This document shows positions 45,574 through 53,593 of a stretch of DNA of 64,000 nt, one piece after another (position 1 is the stretch's first letter; each line of letters opens with the position of its first letter). The stretch spans positions 42,693 to 106,692 of the forward strand of contig JAKSOF010000007.1 of NCBI GenBank assembly GCA_024405735.1, in the 5' to 3' direction. The translations under genes were made by a program, and so were the position numbers. The notes under the pieces were generated by a model that was given only the letters and a program-made list of their open reading frames with translations, was not told the origin of the DNA and did no database searches. The stretch is from Victivallaceae bacterium. GTDB taxonomy: Bacteria > Verrucomicrobiota > Lentisphaeria > Victivallales > Victivallaceae.

Positions 45574-46770
45574 ATGCCGATATTTAAAATTTTATTTGCA
45601 TTGTTTGCAGGAGTGTTGATGATGGATCTGAATGCCGCCGAGTGGTTGCCGGAAAAGGAACTCTTTCGTACTCCTGAAGTGCGTAAAGCCGAGGGATATG
45701 AAAAATACGACGTTGACGGTTTGCAGTCCGTTCTTCTGGAATCGCTGCCCGCGCCGGACGGGAGCAAGACGTTTGTCTTTGCCTACTTCGCGCTGCCGTC
45801 GTCGCCCAAGCCGGAAAAAGGTTATCCCGCCATCGTGCTTCAGCACGGCAATACCGACACCTGCTTCCCGATGATCGCCAAAAGATGGGCGGATCGCGGT
45901 TATGCGGTGATTGCATACGACCATTACGGCAATCTGCCGGAAACTTCCGCCGGATTTATGCAACGACCCGTCGTCGCCGAATCGTTACAGGCGAAAATGG
46001 GGGTGAAATTCCAGTCCGGCGACCCCGCGTTGCACCGCGTCTGGATCAAAAACATCTGGAGTTGCGCCAGTCACGCCTGTACTTTTTTGCGTGAGCAAAA
46101 GGAGATCGATCCCGACCGCATCTTTTTCCTCGGCGTTTCGCTCGGCGCGGTCAACGGTCTGATCTCGGCGGGACTGGATTCACGCTTTGCCGGGTACATC
46201 TGCTGTTACGGGTGCGGATTTTTCCATATTCCCGACGCGTCGGGAAGTTTTATCCGGCTCTCCGATCCCGCCGTTGATCCTGCCTTGATCGTCGGAAAAA
46301 TCAAAATGCCGGTGCTGTGGATCGTCAGTCCCAACGATTTTGCTTTCGGACAGGTCAACTGGCAGACTTCCATCGACCACACCCCGACGACCGACAATCA
46401 GGCGGCGATCCCCGGTCTGACGCACGGCGGTTGGGCGGCGAATTACCCTCTGGCGTACCGCTGGGTCGATCATCTTTGCGGTCGTGACAGCGCATTGCCG
46501 AAGTTAGGCAAAAGTCAGCGGTGCGACAACGTGGCGTGCGCCCCCGTCCTGTGCGGCGGCGACGGCATCAGGGAGGCGAATTTGTGCTATACGCGTGAGG
46601 AAAAGATCACGCCCGATACCAAATGGGAAACGCTTCGTGCCGTCATCGGCAAGACGGAGATCACGGCGGAACTTCCCGCCGGCACGACCGCCTTTTTCTT
46701 CACCGCGACCGACCGCGATTATCCCGGCGGCGCGATGCCGGTTTCCTCCTCTTTTACACGCATTAAGTAA
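45574..46770 (+). CDS. Exported alpha/beta hydrolase, putative acyl esterase
   Basis: A 398-residue protein with a signal peptide (about 1-21, ending DLNAA). GAGGAGG before the ATG at 45574 decides the start over a GTG at 45559. The alpha/beta hydrolase triad is Ser189 (FLGVSLGAV), Asp255 (SPNDF) and His284 (LTHGGW); YPAIVLQHGN is the oxyanion-side strand. The fold is close to acetyl-xylan esterase/dienelactone hydrolase. It probably removes acyl groups from a glycan before GH78 action. A terminator follows. Confidence 0.83.
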   Translation: MPIFKILFALFAGVLMMDLNAAEWLPEKELFRTPEVRKAEGYEKYDVDGLQSVLLESLPAPDGSKTFVFAYFALPSSPKPEKGYPAIVLQHGNTDTCFPMIAKRWADRGYAVIAYDHYGNLPETSAGFMQRPVVAESLQAKMGVKFQSGDPALHRVWIKNIWSCASHACTFLREQKEIDPDRIFFLGVSLGAVNGLISAGLDSRFAGYICCYGCGFFHIPDASGSFIRLSDPAVDPALIVGKIKMPVLWIVSPNDFAFGQVNWQTSIDHTPTTDNQAAIPGLTHGGWAANYPLAYRWVDHLCGRDSALPKLGKSQRCDNVACAPVLCGGDGIREANLCYTREEKITPDTKWETLRAVIGKTEITAELPAGTTAFFFTATDRDYPGGAMPVSSSFTRIK

Positions 46771-46811
46771 AAGCGCGCCGCGCGGTCAAACGCCGTGTGC
46801 TGTTTTTGAAA

Positions 46812-46842
46812 AAGTTCATCCAGCCGGATGGACTTTTTTTTT
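46812..46842 (+). terminator. Intrinsic terminator after the esterase gene
   Basis: AAGTTCATCC, a four-base loop, GGATGGACTT (one G-U pair), then a run of T. The next promoter-like box, TATTTT at 46852, lies directly after it. Confidence 0.8.
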
Positions 46843-46895
46843 GTCCGGTGCTATTTTATATATGACTTTACCGGATAAAAAAAGTGTTTTTGGCG

Positions 46896-49037
46896 ATGAA
46901 CGATCTTTATTTTCAAAGCGCGCTGCCCGTGTGGGGCGCCGGACGCCGTTTCAGGATGAATGACTTCATCCTATTCACGGCGGATTTTTCGGCGCAGAAA
47001 GGGCAAAATGTTTCGCTTGTCCTGACGGCTTCGACTTATTTCCGCGTCAAACTCAACGGATGTTTCGTCGCGCACGGTCCCGCGCGCGGTCCGAAAGGGT
47101 TTTTCCGGGTGGAAAATTTGCCGCTTGCTTGCCGGTCGGGCAAAAATCAACTTGAGATCGAAGTTTCCGGCGCCAATATCAACAGTTTCGATTATCTCGA
47201 TCAGCCGAGTTTTCTGCAGGCGGAAATCAAGATCGGCGATACCGTTGCCGCCGCGACGGGAAAAGATTTCCGGGCTTTCGATTTGACGCAGGAACGCATC
47301 GTCAAGGTGTCGCGTTTAAGTTATCAGCGGCTCTTTTTTGAGGCGTACCGCGTTACGCCGAAAAGAGGGGAACTTCCGGAACTTGAAATTGAAGTGACGC
47401 CGGACGTTTCTTATTTACCCGCGCGTGTGCCGCAAGCGGAATACGCGATCGACCGCAGTTACCGTAAAATCAAAACGCTCCGCCGCAGTTACCGCAAAGA
47501 TGCGGGACTTCGCCCCGATGCCGCGCCCGGCACCGCTTTTGGCGTCAGCGGCACGCAGGGCGTGCAAAACCGCGCGTTGACGCTGGTCGGCAAAAACGGC
47601 TTCAAAGGCTATCATCAGGAAGAACTTGACGTCAACGCCTTTCTCGAACTCGGCCGCTATGTGCGCGATGACAAGGGGGAAATCGTTTCGACGCTGTTTG
47701 CCGGAAACATCAACAACACCGGCTTTGTCCAATTGCGCGTCAACTGCACGAAACCGGGACGGCTGGTCGTGATGTTTTCGGAATTGGAGGAGCCGTCGGG
47801 CGGCGTCGATCCGCTCCGGCTGGAAACGACGTGCGCCGTCTTCTGGGATCTGCTGACGCAGGGGTATTACGATCTTGAAGCGATCGAGCCCAACGCTTTT
47901 AAGTACGCCGAAGTCTTTTTTGACGGCGGAGAGGGGGAGGTCTGCGACCTTGCGTTGCGCGAGTACAAGAGCCCGCTCGTCCAAAAAAATCTTTTTACCG
48001 GAAACGACGCGGAGTTGAAAGCGATTTTCGACGCCGGGTGTGAATCCTTTGCCGCCAATGCCGTCGATGTCCTGACCGACTGTCCGACGCGGGAGCGCGG
48101 CGGCTACATCGGCGACAGTTTCTTTACGGCGCGCGCCGCACATCTTCTGACGGGAAATCTCCTCCTTGAAACGCTTTTTCTGGAAAATTACGCGCTTGCC
48201 GCCGCCGATCCCGGCTTGCCCCGCGGCGCGTTTCCGATGGAGTATCCCGGCGATCACCCGACGGGGGAATTCATTCCCAACTGGGGAATGTGGCTTTTGC
48301 TCGAACTTGCCGAATACCGCGAGCGCGGCGGCGAGCAAAAGATCCTTGACGCGATGCGCGGCAAAGTCTTTGATTTCATCGGCTTTATGGACAAATTTCT
48401 CAACGAAGACGGACTTCTGGAGAAACTTCCCGGCTGGGTTTTCGTCGAGTGGAGTCTTGCCAACACCTTTACGCAGGATGTCAACTACCCCACCAATATG
48501 CTCTACGCGGCGGCACTTGACGCGGCGGCGCAAGTTTACGGCGAACCGTCCTTGCATTGGCGCGCCGGAGAAATGCGGAAAAAAATCCTCGCGCAATCGT
48601 GGGACGGTCACTTTTTCCGCGATCACGCCGTGCGGCAAAAGGACGGCACGCTTCGAGTCGACTGTGGCGACAAGAGCGAGATCTGCCAGTATTTCGCCTT
48701 TTTTCACCATTTGGCGACGCCGGAAAAATTTCCCGGATTGTGGCATACCCTCGTCGCGGATTTCGGGCCGCGGCGCAAGGCGGAGGGACTTTACCCCGAT
48801 GTCGCTTCTGCCAACGCCATTATGGGCAATTATCTCCGGCTTGAACTGCTGGCGACTTACGGCTTGCAGGAGCAGATGCTCCGGGAGATCAAAGATTATT
48901 TCCTCCCGATGGCGCAAACGACCGGGACTTTGTGGGAGCATAACGACAGCCGCGCCAGTTGCTGTCACGGGATTTCAAGTTTCATCAGTTATTTGATTTT
49001 GCAATATCATTCATCAAAAAAGGAGTTGTCACGATGA
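46896..49037 (+). CDS. GH78 alpha-L-rhamnosidase-like enzyme
   Basis: A 713-residue protein without signal peptide, so intracellular. An N-terminal beta-sandwich (TASTYFRVKLNGCFVAHGPARGPKGFF) precedes an (alpha/alpha)6 barrel. In LTDCPTRERGGYIGDS, Asp395, Glu400 and Asp407 have the same spacing (5 and 7) as the catalytic-site acids Asp567, Glu572 and Asp579 of Bacillus BsRhaB. Glu681 in TLWEH matches its Glu841. It should release terminal L-rhamnose or a related sugar. The start is uncertain by a few codons since the ribosome site is weak. The stop overlaps the next start as ATGA. Confidence 0.87.
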   Translation: MNDLYFQSALPVWGAGRRFRMNDFILFTADFSAQKGQNVSLVLTASTYFRVKLNGCFVAHGPARGPKGFFRVENLPLACRSGKNQLEIEVSGANINSFDYLDQPSFLQAEIKIGDTVAAATGKDFRAFDLTQERIVKVSRLSYQRLFFEAYRVTPKRGELPELEIEVTPDVSYLPARVPQAEYAIDRSYRKIKTLRRSYRKDAGLRPDAAPGTAFGVSGTQGVQNRALTLVGKNGFKGYHQEELDVNAFLELGRYVRDDKGEIVSTLFAGNINNTGFVQLRVNCTKPGRLVVMFSELEEPSGGVDPLRLETTCAVFWDLLTQGYYDLEAIEPNAFKYAEVFFDGGEGEVCDLALREYKSPLVQKNLFTGNDAELKAIFDAGCESFAANAVDVLTDCPTRERGGYIGDSFFTARAAHLLTGNLLLETLFLENYALAAADPGLPRGAFPMEYPGDHPTGEFIPNWGMWLLLELAEYRERGGEQKILDAMRGKVFDFIGFMDKFLNEDGLLEKLPGWVFVEWSLANTFTQDVNYPTNMLYAAALDAAAQVYGEPSLHWRAGEMRKKILAQSWDGHFFRDHAVRQKDGTLRVDCGDKSEICQYFAFFHHLATPEKFPGLWHTLVADFGPRRKAEGLYPDVASANAIMGNYLRLELLATYGLQEQMLREIKDYFLPMAQTTGTLWEHNDSRASCCHGISSFISYLILQYHSSKKELSR

Positions 49038-52000
49038 AAAAAATCATTGCCTCGTTGCTCGGCTGTGCCGCCTTTACCCTCGGCGCGGCAAGTTACCTCG
49101 CGGAATTTGAGAGTTTCGATTGCACGGAGCCCGCCAAAGTGCAGGGCTGGCGCATCGCCAACGGCAATAACTATGTGCAGTTTTTCGCCGACAAGGCGAC
49201 GATCCAATCGACGCTTGAACTCCCTGAAACGGGCGATTATTATGTATGGGTGCGCGCGTGGGCGGCAAATGACGTTTTCCGCAAAGCGTCACTGACGGTC
49301 AATCACTTGAAAATCGGTTCTTTCGGCGACGGCAAGCCGGAGGGGGACGCTCCCGGCTTCACGTGGCAGCGCTCCAAACGCAAGATCCATCTCAACGCCG
49401 GAAAACTTGAGGTCAAGGCGGTAGGCGCATCGCAATACACCCGTTTCGACGCGATGATTTTGACGACGGGGGAGGAAACTTATACCGGCAAAGTGGAAAA
49501 CTTGCCGCTTCTCAAAACCGTCGTGACGGGCGACGTTTCCGCGCGCGGCAACCGCATCAAGGCGGCGCCGCAGATGGGGAAGGGGGTGCCGATCCTCGTT
49601 TTCTGCGGAATGCGTCCGTGGCAGGGACGCGATTTCGCCAACTTTTTCGCCAAAAACGGCGCGAAAGTCACTTCCGTCAACGGCCCCTATCTCGACGGCT
49701 TGAACGGCGCGCCGATCCGTCAGCACATGGTCGACAAGGTCGAGCCGCAACCCTTTGACGGCATCACGCCCGCCTTTGAAACGCTCGACAAAGAGAATTT
49801 AGTCGTCTTTCACCTTTTTAAGCCGGAACTTCTGGAGGAACTTCTGACGCAAGAGCGCATCGCCGCGCTCAAAAAGTACGTCGAAAACGGCGGGCACATC
49901 CTCTTTACCCGCAACGCGCCCTCCAACTGCCCCGAACTTCTCCCTGTCGCTCTGGGCGACGACGTGACGATTCAGGAGGTCTATCACGCCAACCGCCCTG
50001 CCGGAGAGGCATTCGGACTTTACCCCGAAACGCTTCCCGTCTACGGTGTCTACCGCGAAGTCGCGGCGGTGTCCGGTGCGGAAGTTTTGAGTATGATCCG
50101 CGATGAAAAAGGCAATGAGGTCGTGCCTTATATCGTGCGCAAAAAGATCGGCAAAGGAAGCGTGACGTTTTTCAATGCCGAGAGGAGCAATCCGAAATCG
50201 ATGAAAGAGTATGGCAACTGGGCGTACGGCGCAAGTTTCTTTGTCGCGCTCGCCAACGATTGCGCCAACTTGAAACTTAATGCGGCAAATCTGATCCGCC
50301 GTCCGGCGCCGATCCCGGAGCGCAAACAACTGTCGGAAGTTTCCGTCGCCGTTTCCGTCCCGCAAATGGAAATCACTCCCACGGCGACCGCGCCGACGAT
50401 TTCGGGCAATACCGCCACTTTTGCCGACGGCGCGAAACTCGTCGTCAACGCGGGCAAGGTCGATTTTTATCTGCCCGGGGAAAAACTGCCCCTGATGCGC
50501 GATGCCGAAATGCCCAAGATCCAGACGCTCGGCGCCGCGCGCAGTTACACTTCGGAAACCGCCGAGGCAGCCGGTGTCAACGATGAGACAAAAGAGTTGA
50601 AACTGGATCTGCATTTCGACAAAATGACGGTGGAAAACAATGAAGTCGTCCTTCATTATACGGGAGAAAACACGCAGATGGCGTGGCGTTTCGTCAGCGG
50701 CAAATTCGATCTCGACGGAAGGATCTTTTACGGCTACGGCGACCGCATCGCGATCGAAAAATGCCCCGCGCTGATCGGGAGCGTCGAATTCACCTCGAAA
50801 CTGGTTTTGGAAAAACCGCTTTTCGCCCGCCGTTTCTCCTGCTATATGGATCCGCGCGGCTACACCGATGCCGATATGAGCGGCAAAAGCAACGGCGACA
50901 CGTTGCAGTGGTGCACGTTTGCTTCCGGTCAGCCGTTTGAATACGTCGCCGCTGAAAACGGCGTTTATCTGGCGCATATTTCCGCGCCCTTTATGACGAG
51001 CCAGCGGCTTTCGCGCAAAAGGGGGAGCGACGCGATCACCGACACGCATTTCGCCGGATTCGGCCGCCTTGCCGCCCCCGTCGCTTCGCCGTGGTACTGG
51101 CACTGGTACAGCTCCGGCGCGGAAAATCAGCACAACGAGTACATCGCGATCTATCAGTATATGCGTCAAAGTCTGCGCCGTCAGGCGGGATTGAAGGAGT
51201 TGCCCGCTTATCCCCATACGGAAGTAAGTTACCGCGTCACCGACGCCGAACGCGAGGAAGTCTATCTCAAAGCCGCGGAGGCGGGGTATCGCTTTTTGAT
51301 GCGCCAGAATCCCGAAAGCCCCGTCGACAAACTGCCGCAGACGCTTCCGTGGATGAAAGAAATTCTCGATGCGGGCATGCGTCCTTATGCGTGGAGCGCG
51401 GGCAGTTACGTGCAGGGGCGCGACGGCTGGGTCTACAAAACGCATCCGGAATGGTTCGCACGCGATACCAAAGGCGAGATCCAGCGTTATTTCGGTACGC
51501 CGACCGCAGTCGGCTACCCCGTCATCGACGTCAACAACAAGGAATTTCAGGACTGGTACAAAAAGACCGTTCAGGTGTTGATCGACGGTGCGAAACTCGG
51601 CTGGATCTACCGCGATATGGACGGCACCGCAAGCGGCATCGTCAATTTCGCCTTGCCGCAAAGTCCCAACGGCATCGACTCGCAGATCGGGCTCTACCGA
51701 TTCTTTCACGAAAAGGATTGCCGCGTCGGCATCGAGGGGGAAAATCCCCTTGTCATCGACCAGTTCTGGTACCGCGCGCCGCTTTATACGCCGATGGCGG
51801 GCAGGGAATTTGCGCTGCTCGGCACCGCGCCGTGGTGCGACCTTGAGGGCGGAGTGGGTCTTGATCCTTTCCGCCTCGGGATGTACGGATGCTTTCCCCG
51901 CTTTGAGATCGAAGCGACCTTCCTCGGCGTCGACCGCATCCCCGGTGAGGTCGAACGCGGCAAGCGCGTCGTTTCGCTCGTGAAGCCTTTTAACGCCGCG

Positions 52001-52204
52001 CTTGATCACGTCGGGATGCCGTTTGTCCGCGAAACTCCTTTCGGCACGACGTGGATGAGTGAAAAAGGCGGCGCGCTCCTCTTTTGGAATCCGGCGGAAA
52101 AAGTGACCGTCGATCTGCCCGCCGGGTGGCAAATCAAAGGCGTCGAAGGCAATGTTTTGACCGGAGTCAAAGCGGATTCGATCTATCTTTTGGAGAAGAA
52201 ATAA
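49034..52204 (+). CDS. Large exported protein, paralogue of the one at 380
   Basis: A 1056-residue exported protein (signal about 1-20, LLGCAAFTLGAA). AGGAG and ATGA overlap with GH78 support the ATG at 49034. Residues about 22-150 are an extra beta-sandwich, CBM-like domain (ELPETGDYYVWVRAWAAND) absent from the paralogue. Then come the same parts as in 380-3163: a GATase/ThuA-like domain (ILVFCGMRPWQGRD; ENGGHILFTRNAP), a beta-rich middle and a barrel-like end (GWIYRDMDGTASG; VGIEGENPLVID; FWYRAPLYTPMAGREFALLG). No GH family or catalytic residues are assigned. The operon context points to rhamnose- or hexosamine-containing glycans. Confidence 0.8.
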   Translation: MKKIIASLLGCAAFTLGAASYLAEFESFDCTEPAKVQGWRIANGNNYVQFFADKATIQSTLELPETGDYYVWVRAWAANDVFRKASLTVNHLKIGSFGDGKPEGDAPGFTWQRSKRKIHLNAGKLEVKAVGASQYTRFDAMILTTGEETYTGKVENLPLLKTVVTGDVSARGNRIKAAPQMGKGVPILVFCGMRPWQGRDFANFFAKNGAKVTSVNGPYLDGLNGAPIRQHMVDKVEPQPFDGITPAFETLDKENLVVFHLFKPELLEELLTQERIAALKKYVENGGHILFTRNAPSNCPELLPVALGDDVTIQEVYHANRPAGEAFGLYPETLPVYGVYREVAAVSGAEVLSMIRDEKGNEVVPYIVRKKIGKGSVTFFNAERSNPKSMKEYGNWAYGASFFVALANDCANLKLNAANLIRRPAPIPERKQLSEVSVAVSVPQMEITPTATAPTISGNTATFADGAKLVVNAGKVDFYLPGEKLPLMRDAEMPKIQTLGAARSYTSETAEAAGVNDETKELKLDLHFDKMTVENNEVVLHYTGENTQMAWRFVSGKFDLDGRIFYGYGDRIAIEKCPALIGSVEFTSKLVLEKPLFARRFSCYMDPRGYTDADMSGKSNGDTLQWCTFASGQPFEYVAAENGVYLAHISAPFMTSQRLSRKRGSDAITDTHFAGFGRLAAPVASPWYWHWYSSGAENQHNEYIAIYQYMRQSLRRQAGLKELPAYPHTEVSYRVTDAEREEVYLKAAEAGYRFLMRQNPESPVDKLPQTLPWMKEILDAGMRPYAWSAGSYVQGRDGWVYKTHPEWFARDTKGEIQRYFGTPTAVGYPVIDVNNKEFQDWYKKTVQVLIDGAKLGWIYRDMDGTASGIVNFALPQSPNGIDSQIGLYRFFHEKDCRVGIEGENPLVIDQFWYRAPLYTPMAGREFALLGTAPWCDLEGGVGLDPFRLGMYGCFPRFEIEATFLGVDRIPGEVERGKRVVSLVKPFNAALDHVGMPFVRETPFGTTWMSEKGGALLFWNPAEKVTVDLPAGWQIKGVEGNVLTGVKADSIYLLEKK

Positions 52205-52302
52205 AAAAAGAAAGCAGGATTGGCATCTCGCGCACAATACTGAAACAATAAGCCCAAAAGAGGACCCGATGCAAATCTTGTTCCGAGATCGACCTGCTTT
52301 CT
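52202..52302 (-). ncRNA. Candidate independent small RNA, about 100 nt
   Basis: Read on the minus strand, the RNA begins with AGAAAGCAGG (52302-52293), which pairs perfectly with CCTGCTTTCT (52218-52209). Inside, ATCTCG pairs with CGAGAT, GAACAA with TTGTTTC (one bulge), and GTCC with GGGC at the tip. The closing arm is followed by a run of seven T, so the whole may be its own terminator. A promoter stands exactly in front. It does not contain the GGAAG core of SRP RNA, and I do not recognise the family. It touches only the stop codon of the gene at 49034-52204. Confidence 0.55.
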
Positions 52303-52308
52303 GGTATT

Positions 52309-52336
52309 AATATAAAAGGATTTCCGCAAAAGTCAA
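52309..52336 (-). promoter_or_regulatory. Promoter of the candidate small RNA
   Basis: On the minus strand: TTGACT (52336-52331), a 16-base spacer and TATATT (52314-52309). The expected start, seven bases on, is at 52302, the first base of the closing stem. Confidence 0.6.
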
Positions 52337-52384
52337 GTAAAAAAGGATTTTTCGGGAAAAATCTCAAAAAAGTCGTTTTTTTAC

Positions 52385-52413
52385 TTGACAAGTGCCGGAA
52401 AGAGTGATATTTT
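52385..52413 (+). promoter_or_regulatory. Promoter of rplM-rpsI
   Basis: A consensus TTGACA at 52385-52390, a 17-base spacer and TATTTT at 52408-52413. It is divergent from the small RNA promoter, with 48 bases between their -35 boxes. Confidence 0.75.
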
Positions 52414-52419
52414 ATAGGA

Positions 52420-52560
52420 CTTTCAAACGAAAGGATGTTGCTCGGCGACTTCGATCATCGCGTGCGGCAAAGGTCCGGTCGGTTGAAACAGTCGTTTCCG
52501 GCGGAAGTGCGAAACCTCCGGGCGGCGGAAATTTGAAACAAAACATACGGATTGAAAATT
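52420..52560 (+). promoter_or_regulatory. Structured 5' leader of rplM
   Basis: About 140 bases of untranslated leader with several hairpins: CTTTC/GAAAG directly at the 5' end, TTGC/GGCAA enclosing an inner stem, and GAAAC/GTTTC between CCGG arms near 52478-52504. L13 leaders that allow autogenous control are known in other bacteria; this could be an equivalent. I do not see a match to a named class. Confidence 0.35.
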
Positions 52561-52992
52561 ATGAAAACCTATTTGGCGAAAGTTGGCGAGATCGAGCAGC
52601 GCTGTCTGCTGTTTGACGCCTCTGAAATGCCGGTGGGACGTCTGGCGGTCCGCGTCGCCAATGCGCTTCGCGGCAAAGACAAGCCGACGTATACTCCGCA
52701 TATTGATACCGGAGCGTTTGTCATCGTGATCAACGCGTCCAAGGCTGTTTTCACCGGCCGCAAAGCCGAGGAAAAAGTTTATGTGAGTTTCAGCGGATAC
52801 CGCAGCGGCCGCAAGGAAGTGACTGCGGACAAGGTTCGCGAAAGCTCCCCCGAGCGCATCATTCAGGATGCCGTCTGGGGTATGATGCCGCACGGCCGTT
52901 TGGGTCGCGCGCAGTTCAGCAAACTCAAGGTTTACGCCGGAGCGGAGCATCCGCATATGGCGCAGAAGCCGGTCAAAGTTACGGTGGAGTAA
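52561..52992 (+). CDS. rplM: 50S ribosomal protein L13
   Basis: A 143-residue L13, a large-subunit protein needed early in 50S assembly. It begins MKTYLAKVGEIEQRCLLFDASEMPVGRLAVRVANALRGKDKP and has VINASKAVFTGRKAEEKVY and MMPHGRLGR. The ATG at 52561 matches the family start better than an upstream ATG at 52552. It forms the universal rplM-rpsI pair, six bases before rpsI. Confidence 0.97.
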   Translation: MKTYLAKVGEIEQRCLLFDASEMPVGRLAVRVANALRGKDKPTYTPHIDTGAFVIVINASKAVFTGRKAEEKVYVSFSGYRSGRKEVTADKVRESSPERIIQDAVWGMMPHGRLGRAQFSKLKVYAGAEHPHMAQKPVKVTVE

Positions 52993-52998
52993 TCTCTT

Positions 52999-53400
52999 AT
53001 GGCGATCAAGAAAAGCGATGAAGTGTTGGCGGTCGGCCGCCGCAAGTGCGCGGTCGCGCGGGTTCGTCTGACTCCCGGTACCGGCAAAGTGACGGTCAAC
53101 GGCAAGGCGATGGATACTTATTTCCCCAGCGCCGATCTCTGCGGTTATGTCGGTCAGGTTTTTGCCGCGGTCGATGCCGCTGATAAATTTGACATTTGCG
53201 CCAATATCGACGGCGGCGGAATGACCGGACAGGCCGGTGCTCTGCGTCACGGTGTTGCCCGTGCTCTTGTCAAATACAATGAAGAATATCGTGCCGCGTT
53301 GAAAGAGGCCGGTATGATGACTCGCGATGCGCGGGTCAAGGAACGTAAGAAGTCCGGTCAGCCCGGTGCTCGCCGCCGCTTCCAGTTCTCGAAACGTTAA
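52999..53400 (+). CDS. rpsI: 30S ribosomal protein S9
   Basis: A 133-residue S9 with the typical VGRRKCAVARVRLTPGTGKVTVNGK, GGGMTGQAGALRHGVARAL and the C-terminal RKKSGQPGARRRFQFSKR, whose last Arg contacts the P-site tRNA. Length is normal. It is the second gene of the rplM operon and is followed 10 bases later by a tRNA gene. Confidence 0.98.
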   Translation: MAIKKSDEVLAVGRRKCAVARVRLTPGTGKVTVNGKAMDTYFPSADLCGYVGQVFAAVDAADKFDICANIDGGGMTGQAGALRHGVARALVKYNEEYRAALKEAGMMTRDARVKERKKSGQPGARRRFQFSKR

Positions 53401-53410
53401 TTTGGTTCTT

Positions 53411-53487
53411 GCACCCATAGCTCAATTGGATAGAGCGTCTGGCTACGGACCAGAAGGTTTGGGGTTCAAATCCCTATGGGTGTACCA
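53411..53487 (+). tRNA. tRNA-Arg (anticodon ACG)
   Basis: A 77-base tRNA. The acceptor stem GCACCCA pairs with TGGGTGT (first pair G-U), the anticodon stem TCTGG/CCAGA encloses CTACGGA with anticodon ACG (read as ICG, for CGU/C/A), and the T arm is TGGGG-TTCAAAT-CCCTA. Discriminator A and an encoded CCA end it. It probably lies on the rplM-rpsI transcript. Confidence 0.95.
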
Positions 53488-53495
53488 AATAATCA

Positions 53496-53529
53496 ACGGT
53501 CAAGTCGAAAGACTTGACCGTTTTCTTTT
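53496..53529 (+). terminator. Intrinsic terminator after tRNA-Arg
   Basis: ACGGTCAAGTC, a GAAA loop, GACTTGACCGT and TTTCTTTT: an 11-bp perfect stem with a T-run. It closes the rplM-rpsI-tRNA unit. Confidence 0.9.
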
Positions 53530-53593
53530 GCCGTTGTGCAGAAAAAGTTTTGAAGACTGCAAATAATATTGGCAAGCATTGCATTGAAATCGG

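Noticed and set aside
52202..52302. Assignment of the small RNA as SRP (4.5S) or 6S RNA
   Set aside because: The conserved SRP core around the GGAA loop is missing and the length is too short for 6S RNA.
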